Part shown: one piece after another, positions 54,032-62,690 of the stretch
How the letters are laid out: each line of letters begins with the position of its first letter
How positions within the stretch are numbered: position 1 is the first letter of the stretch
Source of the DNA: Hyphomicrobium sp. NDB2Meth4
Lineage (GTDB): Bacteria; Pseudomonadota; Alphaproteobacteria; Rhizobiales; Hyphomicrobiaceae
DNA length: 64,000 nucleotides
Direction of reading: 5' to 3'
Assembly: GCF_900117445.1 (NCBI RefSeq)
Contig: NZ_FPEJ01000003.1
Location: 310,001-374,000 of the forward strand
Notes under the pieces: generated by a model
Database searches by the model: none
Seen by the model: the letters and a program-made list of their open reading frames with translations, nothing else
What the model was told of the DNA's origin: nothing
Made by a program: the position numbers and the translations under genes

Positions 54032-54505
54032 ATGCCGATCAACGCCCTTTGTCGCTCAGCCGTCGCCGCCCTGGCGCTCATTCTCAGTATCTCGGCCTCC
54101 CCCGCCGCCGACCTGGTCGTCGCCTACGACCAGTCGCAGCTCCTGCGCCTCCCGCGACCGGTCGCCGAGGTCATCATCGGCAATCCTTCGATCGCCGACG
54201 TCGCCGTACAGGGTGGAAATCTACTCGTCGTCACGGGCAAGTCGTTCGGCGTCACCAATATCATCGCGCTCGACGCCGACCGGAATGTCATCCAGGACCA
54301 GCGTGTCGTGGTTGACCGCGACGACCGTCGCACCGTGGCTTTGTTCCGCGGCCCGCTGCGCCAGACCTACACCTGCGCACCGACGTGCTCGCCTACGCTG
54401 ATCATCGGCGATGATCCCGAGTACTTCGACACGGTCGCCAAAGCAGCCAACACGAAGAGCGGCGCTGCATCCGCGTCTGCCAAGCAGCAGCCCGCTGGCG
54501 AATAG
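54032..54505 (+). CDS. Stand-alone secretin N-terminal (pilus) domain protein
   Basis: A 157-residue exported protein with a signal peptide (cleavage near SPAAD). It has a domain matching the N-terminal pilus domain of CpaC: LLRLPRPVAEVIIGNPSIAD, then VQGGNLLVVTGKSFGVTNII. No secretin channel domain follows; instead there is a CAPTCSPT segment and an Ala/Ser-rich tail. It probably binds the CpaC channel or a pilus component in the periplasm. It is divergent from flp and upstream of the TadE-like genes. Confidence 0.85.
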   Translation: MPINALCRSAVAALALILSISASPAADLVVAYDQSQLLRLPRPVAEVIIGNPSIADVAVQGGNLLVVTGKSFGVTNIIALDADRNVIQDQRVVVDRDDRRTVALFRGPLRQTYTCAPTCSPTLIIGDDPEYFDTVAKAANTKSGAASASAKQQPAGE

Positions 54506-54523
54506 ATCAATCTGGTACACGCG

Positions 54524-54538
54524 TTAACTGCGCATCAA
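54524..54538. promoter_or_regulatory. CtrA-like site upstream of the TadE-like genes
   Basis: TTAA-N7-TCAA, 7 of 8 fixed bases of the CtrA motif, about 85 bp before the TadE-like start. Weak alone; its value comes from similar sites at 43234, 43255 and 53630, all next to pilus genes. Confidence 0.35.
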
Positions 54539-54622
54539 CGCAGGTGCCGCAAATTGCAGATGAAGTAACATCTACTTTAGAAGCGAGAACTTACGGTCCC
54601 GGTAACCTACACCGAGGACCCC

Positions 54623-55213
54623 ATGCGCTTGGCTCGCTTTCCAACTCCAAAGCCGACCTCCAGCACCAGGCACCGCCTCGCCGCGAACGAGGACGGCGCC
54701 GCCGCGATCGAGTTCGCGCTCGTCGGCCTGCCTTTTCTGCTTTTCATCTTCGGGATCATTGGATTTGGGCTGTACTTCCTCACCTCGACGTATCTCGAGC
54801 ACGGTGTCAAAACCGCCTCGCGCAAGATCCTCACTGGCGAGCTGCGAACGGCAGGCACCGACGGCAACCCGATGACCATCGGTGAGTTTCGCAAGCTGGT
54901 GTGCGACGCCTCCGAGCCCGTCATTGATTGCAGCAAGCTGAGCGTGATGGTCCAGCACGCGACCGATTGGAGCAGTCTCAGTCCACAATCATGCATCGAC
55001 GAAGAAGGCAACATGGCCGGATCGACCGGAGAAAGCGGAGATCTTCTCTCTCAGTATTCCGGCGAAGCCAGCGAAGTCGTTCTGGTGACTGTGTGCTACA
55101 ATTGGGAACTGGCAAACACCATGAGCTTCCTGAAGCTCGGCAGCGGCGCCGATGGATCCGGCCCCGCCATTATGCAGGCTGCGATGGCCTTCAAAAGCGA
55201 GCCCTATAGCTGA
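54623..55213 (+). CDS. TadE-family pseudopilin
   Basis: A 196-residue protein with a basic lead, then the prepilin-like site NEDGAAAIEFALVGLPFLLF (glycine before AAAIEF) and a hydrophobic helix. The rest is periplasmic with cysteines (VCDASEPVIDCSKL, SCIDEEG, VCYNWEL). TadE-like minor pilins are processed by CpaA and prime pilus assembly. Its stop overlaps the next start as TGATG. Confidence 0.9.
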   Translation: MRLARFPTPKPTSSTRHRLAANEDGAAAIEFALVGLPFLLFIFGIIGFGLYFLTSTYLEHGVKTASRKILTGELRTAGTDGNPMTIGEFRKLVCDASEPVIDCSKLSVMVQHATDWSSLSPQSCIDEEGNMAGSTGESGDLLSQYSGEASEVVLVTVCYNWELANTMSFLKLGSGADGSGPAIMQAAMAFKSEPYS

Positions 55214-55830
55214 TGGACAAGGCAACGATGCGCACCAAACTGCACAGAGCTTCGCTGCGGAGTCTTCGCGCCGACACGCACGGCGGCGCTGCGATCGAGT
55301 TCGGCCTGCTTGCGCCGCTGCTGATGCTGATGCTGCTCGGCACCATAGAGTTCGGCCGCGCCATCGCCAACAATCGCCACTTCGTCGCTGCGGTCACGAC
55401 AGCAGGCGACCTCGTCTCGCGCGAGGAATATCTCGGCGCGTCCGCCAGCGAGGCTGAATCGAACCTCGGTGGGATCATGCTCTCGACAAAGCACATGCTC
55501 GCCCCCTATGACGCCAGCAAGCTTAAGCTCGCGGTCTTCTCCGTCAAGGCATCCGACAGCGACGCGAAAAAGGCGAAAGTGGAGTGGTCCTACTCCTACA
55601 ACGGCATGGAAGCTCCAGCTCAATGTTCTGACTACACGCTGCCTGACGATATTGTCTCGGCCGGTGGAAGCGTCATAGTGGTGGATGCTGCTTATACTTT
55701 TACCTCCCTCTTCGGTAGCTACGTCCCGGGCATGAGCCCCAGCATGCAATGGACCGAGAAATCCTACTACAGCCCGAGGAATTCTTGCGTAGATTTGGTC
55801 GAGGGCGATAATTGCATCAGCAAATGCTGA
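55213..55830 (+). CDS. Second TadE-family pseudopilin
   Basis: A 205-residue relative of the preceding gene product, with the processing site THGGAAIEFGLLAPLLMLML followed by the hydrophobic helix. The C-terminal half is periplasmic, with cysteines in PAQCSDY and at the end (SCVDLVEGDNCISKC). It starts in the stop codon of the upstream gene. It is shorter than TadG proteins, which add a von Willebrand-like domain, so TadE-type is the better label. Confidence 0.9.
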   Translation: MDKATMRTKLHRASLRSLRADTHGGAAIEFGLLAPLLMLMLLGTIEFGRAIANNRHFVAAVTTAGDLVSREEYLGASASEAESNLGGIMLSTKHMLAPYDASKLKLAVFSVKASDSDAKKAKVEWSYSYNGMEAPAQCSDYTLPDDIVSAGGSVIVVDAAYTFTSLFGSYVPGMSPSMQWTEKSYYSPRNSCVDLVEGDNCISKC

Positions 55831-55975
55831 CAATGCAAAATACGGCGGGAGCAGACGAGCCCTTCCACCGCCATTTTGATACGTGCGCAGCCTAAATCGC
55901 TTGCTACCGCCGGCGGCAGGCCTATTCTAGGCAGATCGTCAGCCTTCAAACGACTTAGCGCGCGAGTCAAAAAAC

Positions 55976-56599
55976 ATGGGACGACGTTCCATACACACTC
56001 CCGAGGAATTGAGGGAGCTGATCATCGACGCCACCACGACCATCGTCGAGCAGGAAGGCCTCGAGGGACTTTCCGCGCGCGAGATTGCCAAACGCATCGG
56101 CTATTCGCCCGGCACGCTCTACAATGTATTTGAGAACCTCGATGACCTGCTGCTGATCATCGAAGCTCGTCTGTTGGATGAACTGGCCCTCCGCCTCGAA
56201 GGCACGGATACATCCGGCTCGCCATCCGAACGGCTGCGCCGCCTCGTCGGCACGTACTTCGCTTTCACCCAGGAGCGCCCAAAACTCTGGAACCTGCTCA
56301 ACGAGCATCGCATGCCCGCTGGACGAACCGTTCCCGAATGGTACCAAGCCAAACTAGACAAGCTCCTCGCACCGCTCGATGAGGCGATGACCCCGCTGTT
56401 GCTTGACAGCGATCCCAGTACCCGCCGCCAGCACGCACGCACACTCTGGGCGAGCGTGCACGGCATGACCTCGATCTCCACCGCCGATAAGCTATCCCAT
56501 GTGACAGCGCACATCGGCCGCTCGTTGGTCGATGACCTCGTGCAGACTTACCTTGCGGGCCTGGAGAAGCGCACCCCTGCCCGGTCAGCCCATTCCTGA
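55976..56599 (+). CDS. TetR-family transcriptional regulator
   Basis: A 207-residue TetR regulator. The helix-turn-helix is at about 8-55 (ELIIDATTTIVEQEGLEGLS, REIAKRIGYSPGTLYNVFEN). A helical ligand domain follows, of the TetR_C_33-like type (WNLLNEHRMPAGRTVPEWY). Its target is unknown; the convergent YdjM-like gene is one candidate. Confidence 0.92.
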   Translation: MGRRSIHTPEELRELIIDATTTIVEQEGLEGLSAREIAKRIGYSPGTLYNVFENLDDLLLIIEARLLDELALRLEGTDTSGSPSERLRRLVGTYFAFTQERPKLWNLLNEHRMPAGRTVPEWYQAKLDKLLAPLDEAMTPLLLDSDPSTRRQHARTLWASVHGMTSISTADKLSHVTAHIGRSLVDDLVQTYLAGLEKRTPARSAHS

Positions 56600-56613
56600 T
56601 CGCAAGCCCACAC

Positions 56614-57468
56614 TCAGGGGGCGGGGACGTCCGAAGGAGGCGGCTCGCTCGCAGCGCCTGCAGCAGGCGCCGCCGTAGAAGCGGCAGGCAACGAGCCTGT
56701 TACCGGTGCGCCCGGATCGTTCGACTGGCGCCGCGCAATCAGGCTGCGATCCATGACCACGCCAAACCAGCCATCCGTCGGCAGCAGCCGCGAATTTAGC
56801 GCCGTCCACATCGGACGCGACGTGATCCCATCGTAGAACGTGCTGAACGAAGGCGTGAGGAACAGCAGCCCTACCGCCGCGGCCGCCATCAGCGCCGAGC
56901 CGGGAAGATTCCGCTTGTCGTATGGCTTGAACGCCGTGCCGAACGACTTCTTGATGTAGTTGCCTAGAACGTCGACCGAATAGATCTCGTCCAGGATCAA
57001 GTGCGTCAGAAAGCCGATCAGCAGAAAGCCGCCTGCAAGCCACGCCACCCCGTCCGGCCGGTCAAACACGTAGTAGAAGATGATGACGGTCGCGAAGGCC
57101 GATGCCAGTCCGGCGATCCAGGAATGCCAAACGCCTCGATGGTTCGTTAGCCGGTGGAACGTCGTGTGCAGGCCGTACCTCACGAAGAGAAGCGAGCCGA
57201 GCCACAGTATCCACATCTCGGCAATCGACAGATGCGGTGCGAAGTGGAACAGCAGCGCAAATGAGAAGAACACGGCAAGCCCCGCAAACAGCGCACGGCT
57301 GGGACGCGAGTCCTTCAGGTCGATATCCGGCAGTACCGAGCCGAGCGAACCAGCCAAGGTCACCGCAACGAGGTTCTCCGGCGCAATAACGTCAGCCGCC
57401 AGTGTGAGCGTGGCCAACGAACCGGCAACGATCGTTCCAACGACGATATGCGTAGGGAAGTTTGCCAT
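56614..57468 (-). CDS. YdjM-like membrane-bound metal-dependent hydrolase family protein
   Basis: About 284 residues from the ATG at 57468. It begins MANFPTHIVVGTIVAGSLAT and has several membrane helices. Histidines typical of the YdjM family are present (FHRLTNHRGVWHSW and FLTHLILDEIYSVDVLG). Family members are predicted metal-dependent hydrolases of the inner membrane, and E. coli YdjM is LexA-regulated. The C-terminal tail is Pro/Ala-rich. It is divergent from the CDF gene. Confidence 0.88.
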   Translation of the reverse strand: MANFPTHIVVGTIVAGSLATLTLAADVIAPENLVAVTLAGSLGSVLPDIDLKDSRPSRALFAGLAVFFSFALLFHFAPHLSIAEMWILWLGSLLFVRYGLHTTFHRLTNHRGVWHSWIAGLASAFATVIIFYYVFDRPDGVAWLAGGFLLIGFLTHLILDEIYSVDVLGNYIKKSFGTAFKPYDKRNLPGSALMAAAAVGLLFLTPSFSTFYDGITSRPMWTALNSRLLPTDGWFGVVMDRSLIARRQSNDPGAPVTGSLPAASTAAPAAGAASEPPPSDVPAP

Positions 57469-57632
57469 GGATTGTGCCTCCACCTCTCCCAGCGCGGCCC
57501 GCGAGCCGGCAAACACCACTCCCCATCAGATTCTTGGCCCCAGCGGGAGAGAGGGCGCCATGCCGTATGTGGAAAACATACCGCGGCCCCAGTTGTCTGG
57601 AGCCTCTTGCCCTCCCGCCGCATAACCGCTTA

Positions 57633-58556
57633 ATGGCGCGCATGAAATCGTCGATCGCCGACAATAAGCGCAGCCAGCATCAGCTCATCGCCGCCAGCAG
57701 CATTGCGGTTGCGCTGGCTGTGATGGGCATCAAGTACATTGCCTATCTGATGACGGGCAGCGTCGCGCTGTTCTCCGACGCGCTCGAAAGCATCGTCAAT
57801 GTGCTGACGGCTATCGCCGCGCTCGTCGCCATCCGTATCGGCGCACAGCCGCCCGACCGTTCGCATCCGTTCGGCCACCACAAGGCGGAATACTTCGCCG
57901 CCGTGCTCGAAGGCGCGCTCATCATCGTCGCGGCCTTTATGATCTTCCGCGAGGCCTATTTCGCCTTCTACGAGCCGCGCAGCCTCAATCAGCCTGTCGC
58001 CGGCTTGATGGTCAACGCCTTCGCCACGGCGATCAACGCGGCCTGGGCCTGGGTCCTCATGAGCCGGGGCCGCATCTGGAACTCGCCCGCCATGGCCGGC
58101 GATGGGCGACACCTTCTGTCCGACGTTATCACCTCGGTCGGCGTGCTGATCGGCCTTATCCTGGCGACAATCACCGGCTGGAACGTGCTCGATCCCCTCC
58201 TCGCCGCCATCGTCGCATTCAACATTCTGCGCATCGGCTACAATCTCGCCGTCGAATCGATGAGCCAGCTTCTCGACCAGGCAGCCTCGCCCGAAATCCA
58301 GGCGCGCATTCTCGCTGCAATCCGCGCCAACGGTGAGGGGGCACTGCAGGCCCACGATATCCGCACCCGTACCGCCGGACCGCAGACATTCATCGAGTTT
58401 CACCTCGTAGTCCCCGGCGACATGACGGTGCTGACGGCCCACGGGATTTGCGACCGCATCGAGTACGCGCTGGAGCAAGAGCTCGCCAACACGGATGTCG
58501 TCATCCACGTCGAGCCTGACCATAAGGCCAAGCCCAAAGCCCCCGTCCAGCTTTGA
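57633..58556 (+). CDS. Cation diffusion facilitator (CDF) family exporter
   Basis: A 307-residue inner-membrane exporter of divalent metals (Zn, Fe, Mn or Co). Six helices span about 20-205, with metal-site residues in SDALES (helix 2), HPFGHHKAEYFAA and GDGRHLLSDVITS (helix 5, H/D pair). A cytoplasmic C-terminal domain follows (HDIRTRTAGPQTFIEFHLVV). The longer frame from 57462 is rejected because the family start and helix order fit 57633. Confidence 0.93.
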   Translation: MARMKSSIADNKRSQHQLIAASSIAVALAVMGIKYIAYLMTGSVALFSDALESIVNVLTAIAALVAIRIGAQPPDRSHPFGHHKAEYFAAVLEGALIIVAAFMIFREAYFAFYEPRSLNQPVAGLMVNAFATAINAAWAWVLMSRGRIWNSPAMAGDGRHLLSDVITSVGVLIGLILATITGWNVLDPLLAAIVAFNILRIGYNLAVESMSQLLDQAASPEIQARILAAIRANGEGALQAHDIRTRTAGPQTFIEFHLVVPGDMTVLTAHGICDRIEYALEQELANTDVVIHVEPDHKAKPKAPVQL

Positions 58557-58601
58557 GATTGCGAAGATTGCACAACGCGCCCGTTCCCGGCTAATAGCGC
58601 C

Positions 58602-59342
58602 ATGGACCCGAATTCGCTGCCCGGGGTGAGGCTGTTCGTCGATGCACCGCTCGCCGCGGGCGCTTCGATCTCGTGCACACCCGATCAAGCCAACTACCTC
58701 GTCAACGTGCTGCGCCTCGCCGTCGGCGCCGAAATCCTCGTCTTCAACGGACGCGAGGGAGAGTGGCGGGCCAGGATCACTGACGCTGCGAAGCGCCGCT
58801 GCACGCTTGAGTGTGTTGGCCAGACGCGTCCTCAACTCGATGGCCCGGACGTCGACTATATCTTCGCGCCGCTCAAGCACGCTCGCCTCGACTACATGGT
58901 ACAGAAGGCGACCGAGCTCGGCGTGGCACGCCTGCAGCCGGTCCTGACCCGCCGCACCATTGCCGCCCGCGTCAACCTCGAGCGCATGCGTGCAAACGCC
59001 ATCGAGGCGGCCGAGCAGTGCGGCGTCCTGCGTGTCCCCGAAGTCGTCGAGCCGGCAAAGCTCGAGCAGATTTTGGCGCAGTGGGATCCGGCGAGGCGCT
59101 TGGTCTTTTGTGACGAGGCTGCCGACATCGCGAGCCCGCTCGACGCGTTGTCCGCGGTCCCGCCCGGCCCACTCGCCGTCTTGATCGGGCCCGAAGGAGG
59201 CTTCGATCCATCCGAGCGCGCATTGCTCCGCGAGAAGCCATTTACTCTCGCGATATCACTCGGGCCCCGCATCATGCGCGCTGACACCGCAGCGGTCGCA
59301 GCGCTGGCCCTTGTCAATGCCGCGCTCGGCGACTGGCGCTGA
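58602..59342 (+). CDS. rsmE: 16S rRNA (uracil-1498-N3)-methyltransferase
   Basis: A 246-residue SPOUT-fold methyltransferase. A PUA-like N-terminal domain (about 1-75) precedes the knotted domain with EQCGVLRVPEV, LIGPEGGFDPSERALL and ISLGPRIMRADTAAVAALAL, which bind S-adenosylmethionine. It modifies U1498 of 16S rRNA. It follows the CDF gene by 45 bp and may share its transcript. Confidence 0.95.
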   Translation: MDPNSLPGVRLFVDAPLAAGASISCTPDQANYLVNVLRLAVGAEILVFNGREGEWRARITDAAKRRCTLECVGQTRPQLDGPDVDYIFAPLKHARLDYMVQKATELGVARLQPVLTRRTIAARVNLERMRANAIEAAEQCGVLRVPEVVEPAKLEQILAQWDPARRLVFCDEAADIASPLDALSAVPPGPLAVLIGPEGGFDPSERALLREKPFTLAISLGPRIMRADTAAVAALALVNAALGDWR

Positions 59343-59361
59343 CTCGTTCTACAGACGCGCA

Positions 59362-59392
59362 AACACAAAAGAGGCCACCGAACGGTGGCCTC
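59362..59392 (-). terminator. Rho-independent terminator of the small secreted protein gene
   Basis: GAGGCCACCG pairs perfectly with CGGTGGCCTC around a 2-base spacer. On the minus strand it is followed by TTTTGTGTTT. It lies between the convergent rsmE and 59422 genes. Confidence 0.85.
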
Positions 59393-59421
59393 CCGATCAC
59401 GCCGGCGGTGATTGGGCTACG

Positions 59422-59766
59422 TCAGCCGCCGCACTTGCCGTCGAGCTTGTCCATGGCGGCATCATAAGCCTTGCCGTCCTCGGACTCCGGATCGAGATCG
59501 GCACCCGCTTCGAAGGCGGTCTGGAACTCGGGGCCCAGCTGCTTCATGAAGCCGTCCATCTGCTTGTCGAGCTCTTCCGCCTTGCTGTCGTCTTCGGCGT
59601 CCGCCGAGGACATGACCTTGCTCATCTCGCAGTAGACTTTCAGCTTTGCTGCATCGTTGCCCACGGCCTCAAAGGTCTTGACGGCAGAGTCCACTGCCGC
59701 ATTGGCGGCAAGCACCGGTGAGGCAAGAAGGCCGCAGAGGGCGCAGGCGGCCAAGTACTTATTCAT
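59422..59766 (-). CDS. Small secreted protein of unknown function
   Basis: A 114-residue protein with a clear signal peptide (MNKYLAACALCGLLASPVLA, cleavage near LAANA). The mature part is acidic and helical (VDSAVKTFEAVGNDAAKLKV, KQMDGFMKQLGPEFQTAFEA) with two cysteines (one in VYCEMSK, one in GKCGG) that could pair. I recall similar proteins in Hyphomicrobiales but no function. Confidence 0.8.
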   Translation of the reverse strand: MNKYLAACALCGLLASPVLAANAAVDSAVKTFEAVGNDAAKLKVYCEMSKVMSSADAEDDSKAEELDKQMDGFMKQLGPEFQTAFEAGADLDPESEDGKAYDAAMDKLDGKCGG

Positions 59767-59793
59767 TGTGTTCTCCCATAGGGTTGTGAGCAA

Positions 59794-60115
59794 ATTTGAT
59801 GCTTAGCGGCGACTTGCATGAGCGGTCCTCGACCCATCAGTGCATATCCGAAACTGAGAACGTCGGCGAGCAGACAAAGCCGTCGGCCCAGCAGGACAAT
59901 CCGGCACACGATTCCTGGCGTGCAATAGTGTTTTTTTGTGGTAGCTGCATTGAGCCTCCCGAGGGGGCCCTCCGGGTTGCACTCGCGGGGCCGAGGCCTT
60001 AGAGGCTCCGTTCCGAATGCAGCAACCCACCCACGCTAGAATACATTCGGAAGGTCCTGTAGGCCGTCAACCCACGGATCCCAAGAGCCAGTCGAACCTT
60101 TTGAAGGCCTGCTGA
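59794..60115. other. Intergenic region without recognised gene
   Basis: About 320 bp between the divergent small secreted protein and the glutamate-cysteine ligase gene. I see short open frames but none with a plausible protein or start. A run of seven T bases lies near 59930 and a G/C-rich dyad (CCTCCCGAGGGGGCCCTCCGG region) near 59956-59978. Promoters for both neighbours are expected. Confidence 0.5.
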
Positions 60116-61498
60116 ATGTCCACCCGTGAAGATGGCGCGCCAAGCCCGCTCATCCGCTCGCGCGATGATCTCGTGGGTTGGATAGCCGCTGGTGAAAAGC
60201 CTAAGGCCGCGTGGCGCATCGGCACTGAGCACGAAAAGTTCGTCTTCCACACGGACACCCTCACGCCCGTCCCTTACGAAGGCGCCCGCAGCATCTCTGC
60301 CCTGCTCAAAGCACTGATAACGCGCTTTGGCTGGGACCCGATCATGGAGGGCGACAAGATCATCGCCCTGAAGCGGGAAGGCTGTGAGATCTGTGGCAAC
60401 ATCAGCCTGGAACCCGGCGGTCAGTTCGAGCTGTCGGGCGGCGCCCTCGAGACACTGCACGAGACCGCCGTCGAAACCCGTGCCCACCTGCGCGAGGTCC
60501 TTTGCGTCGGCGAGCAACTCGGCATCGGCTTCATCGGGCTCGGCTTCTCGCCCAAGTGGACATTGGCGGAAACCCCGCACATGCCCAAGCAGCGTTACAA
60601 CATCATGACGCGCTACATGCCGACCGTCGGCTCGCGCGGCCTCGACATGATGTACCGCACGGCAACGATCCAGGTGAACCTCGATTTCGCCAGCGAAGCC
60701 GACATGGTCAAGAAGCTGCGCGTTTCCCTTGCACTGCAGCCAATCGCGACGGCCCTCTTCGCCGCCTCTCCCTTCACGGAGGGCAAGCTCAACGGCTTCG
60801 AGTCGATGCGAAGCGAGGTCTGGCGCGACACCGACAAGCGCCGCACCGGCATGCTTCCCTTCGTATTCGAGGAAGGCATGGGCTACGAGCGCTACGTCGA
60901 CTACGCCCTGTCGGTGCCGATGTATTTCGTCTACCGCGGCGGCCGCTACATCGACGCGTCCGGTGCCTCCTTCCAAGACTTCCTCGACGGCAAGCTGCCC
61001 CAGCTCCCAGGCGAGCGCCCGACCATCGACGACTGGTCCGATCACCTCACCACCTTGTTCCCGGAAGTCCGTCTGAAGCGCTTCCTGGAAATGCGCGGTG
61101 CCGACAGCGGTCCCTGGCAGCGCATTTGCGCACTTCCCGCCTTCTGGGTCGGCCTTCTTTATGACGAGCAGGCACTCGATGCGGCTTGGAACCTCGTCAA
61201 AGACTGGACCGCAGAGGAGCGCGAGGCACTACGCAACGCCGTCCCCAGAACCGCCCTCACCACCAAATTCCGCGACACCACCGTTCAGCAGATCTCCCGC
61301 GAAGTGCTCCGCATCGCCCGCCGCGGACTGCGCGCGCGCCGTCGCATCAACGCGGCCAGTCAGGATGAATCGGTTTATCTCGACCTTCTCGACGAAGTGG
61401 CCCACTCGGGCCGTACACTGGCCGATCGGCTCATCGAGCGCTTCGAGGGCCCCTGGCACCGCCAGATCGATCATGTCTTTGAAGAATATGCGTTCTGA
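60116..61498 (+). CDS. gshA: Glutamate-cysteine ligase (plant/alphaproteobacterial type)
   Basis: A 460-residue enzyme making gamma-glutamylcysteine, the first step of glutathione synthesis. Segments of the type-3 GCL family are clear: WRIGTEHEKFVFHTDTLTPV, GNISLEPGGQFELSGGALET, MTRYMPTVGSRGLDMMYRTA and TVQVNLDF-like ATIQVNLDFASE. The length and order match the alphaproteobacterial/plant form rather than E. coli GshA. The start at 60116 is an ATG. Confidence 0.94.
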   Translation: MSTREDGAPSPLIRSRDDLVGWIAAGEKPKAAWRIGTEHEKFVFHTDTLTPVPYEGARSISALLKALITRFGWDPIMEGDKIIALKREGCEICGNISLEPGGQFELSGGALETLHETAVETRAHLREVLCVGEQLGIGFIGLGFSPKWTLAETPHMPKQRYNIMTRYMPTVGSRGLDMMYRTATIQVNLDFASEADMVKKLRVSLALQPIATALFAASPFTEGKLNGFESMRSEVWRDTDKRRTGMLPFVFEEGMGYERYVDYALSVPMYFVYRGGRYIDASGASFQDFLDGKLPQLPGERPTIDDWSDHLTTLFPEVRLKRFLEMRGADSGPWQRICALPAFWVGLLYDEQALDAAWNLVKDWTAEEREALRNAVPRTALTTKFRDTTVQQISREVLRIARRGLRARRRINAASQDESVYLDLLDEVAHSGRTLADRLIERFEGPWHRQIDHVFEEYAF

Positions 61499-61626
61499 CC
61501 CACTGGCGCCCTGGTTCAGGTTGTGTTCATCCTAGGCGACGTTTACTCGACCACAGGGCACTATGGGGCATTCTCTGAGGCATCCGTTCTGACGGGCCGA
61601 AGCGGGCAAGCGGCGGGAGAACTAAC

Positions 61627-61842
61627 GTGCTCGGACGCAAGTTGAACTGGGCGCTCATGACTGTATTGGTGGCCCTTGCCACCCTTATCGCCATCGGTGT
61701 CGGCTCTAGCGATCGCGTGGCGGCGGGCCAGTGCGGCTCCAGCTGCAAGAACCAATACAATCAGTGCCGAATCTCGACCAAGGGCTCGCCGAGCTGCGAG
61801 ATCGCCTTCACGCGCTGCATGCAGGCTTGCATCCGCAAATAG
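61627..61842 (+). CDS. Small exported six-cysteine protein
   Basis: A 71-residue protein starting at a GTG with GGGAGAA upstream. A hydrophobic segment (about 8-26) acts as signal or anchor. The mature part holds six cysteines (36, 40, 47, 57, 64, 68) with symmetric spacing C-x3-C-x6-C-x9-C-x6-C-x3-C, which suggests a disulfide-linked helical hairpin in the periplasm. I do not know the family or function. It follows gshA by 128 bp. Confidence 0.78.
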   Translation: MLGRKLNWALMTVLVALATLIAIGVGSSDRVAAGQCGSSCKNQYNQCRISTKGSPSCEIAFTRCMQACIRK

Positions 61843-61995
61843 CCCGCTTTGCCGATCCCCCCACACACATGGGGACCACGACTAGCCGCCGCGGTGCATG
61901 CGCGCCCAACACGATCTCGCAGGAGAGCTGGCACGCGACGCCCGTCAGGCTTCGTCTGCTCGGGCTTCGAGTTTGGTGTCGCGCAAGCCGCGCCG

Positions 61996-62373
61996 CTATT
62001 TGTGGAGCTTCAGGAACGCGATGAGGTCTTTGCGCTCGGCTTCGTTCTTGATGCCGGGGAACGCCATCACATTGTTGGGCACGAACCTGTCCGGCGTTTC
62101 GAGGTACTTGGACAGATTATCTTCCGTCCAGACGATGCCCTTGCTGCCAGCTTCCTTCATGGCATCTGAATAATTGAAGCCCGGTGCAGCCCCGGCCTTA
62201 CGCCCCACCACGCCAGTTAGCGCAGGACCAGCCTTATTCTTGGCGTCCGGCCCAATGGCGTGGCACGCGCGGCACCGCTTGAACACCGCTTCACCCTTGG
62301 AGGCGTCTTGCGCGGCGGCGGGCAAGCCAGCGACAAGCAACGCCACCGCTGCAAATAGTCCCCTGCACGTCAT
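61996..62373 (-). CDS. Soluble cytochrome c (class I)
   Basis: A 125-residue periplasmic cytochrome c with signal peptide (cleavage near AAAQD). The haem site is CRACH, and the axial methionine is in NNVMAFPGIK. The GPALTGVVGRKAGAAPGFNY segment places it in the cytochrome c2/c550-like group. It probably shuttles electrons to an oxidase or from a dehydrogenase. The start at 62373 is chosen for the signal peptide; the frame opens at 62403. The next 300 bp (62374-62690) hold no gene I can support. Confidence 0.93.
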   Translation of the reverse strand: MTCRGLFAAVALLVAGLPAAAQDASKGEAVFKRCRACHAIGPDAKNKAGPALTGVVGRKAGAAPGFNYSDAMKEAGSKGIVWTEDNLSKYLETPDRFVPNNVMAFPGIKNEAERKDLIAFLKLHK

Positions 62374-62690
62374 GCCGTCCTCCCGTTCCACGCAGATCAG
62401 CAAATGCGCAGCCTGCGATCAAGGCCATTTGACGCCCTATCAGCGGCCGACAGCACCAGTCCAGCCGGCCAAAGAAAGAGCAAGCTATTGGGTAGCAAGC
62501 GAATTGGGTTATCATTGGACGCTAGTGATAAGGTATCGGTTCATCGGGCGAAAAGCTGTAGTGTCAGCCCGAGATCGCTCAAAGCCCAAAGGCCGCCGCT
62601 GAAAGCCAGTGGCCGCCAAACTGCGGTACGCGTAAGTCACATACGTGTATGCCTATCGCCGTTACTGGAACTGCCACGCCGGAGAAACGC

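Noticed and set aside
62374-62690. Small gene between cytochrome c and glcD
   Set aside because: Short frames exist but lack a ribosome site, plausible composition or recognisable motif.
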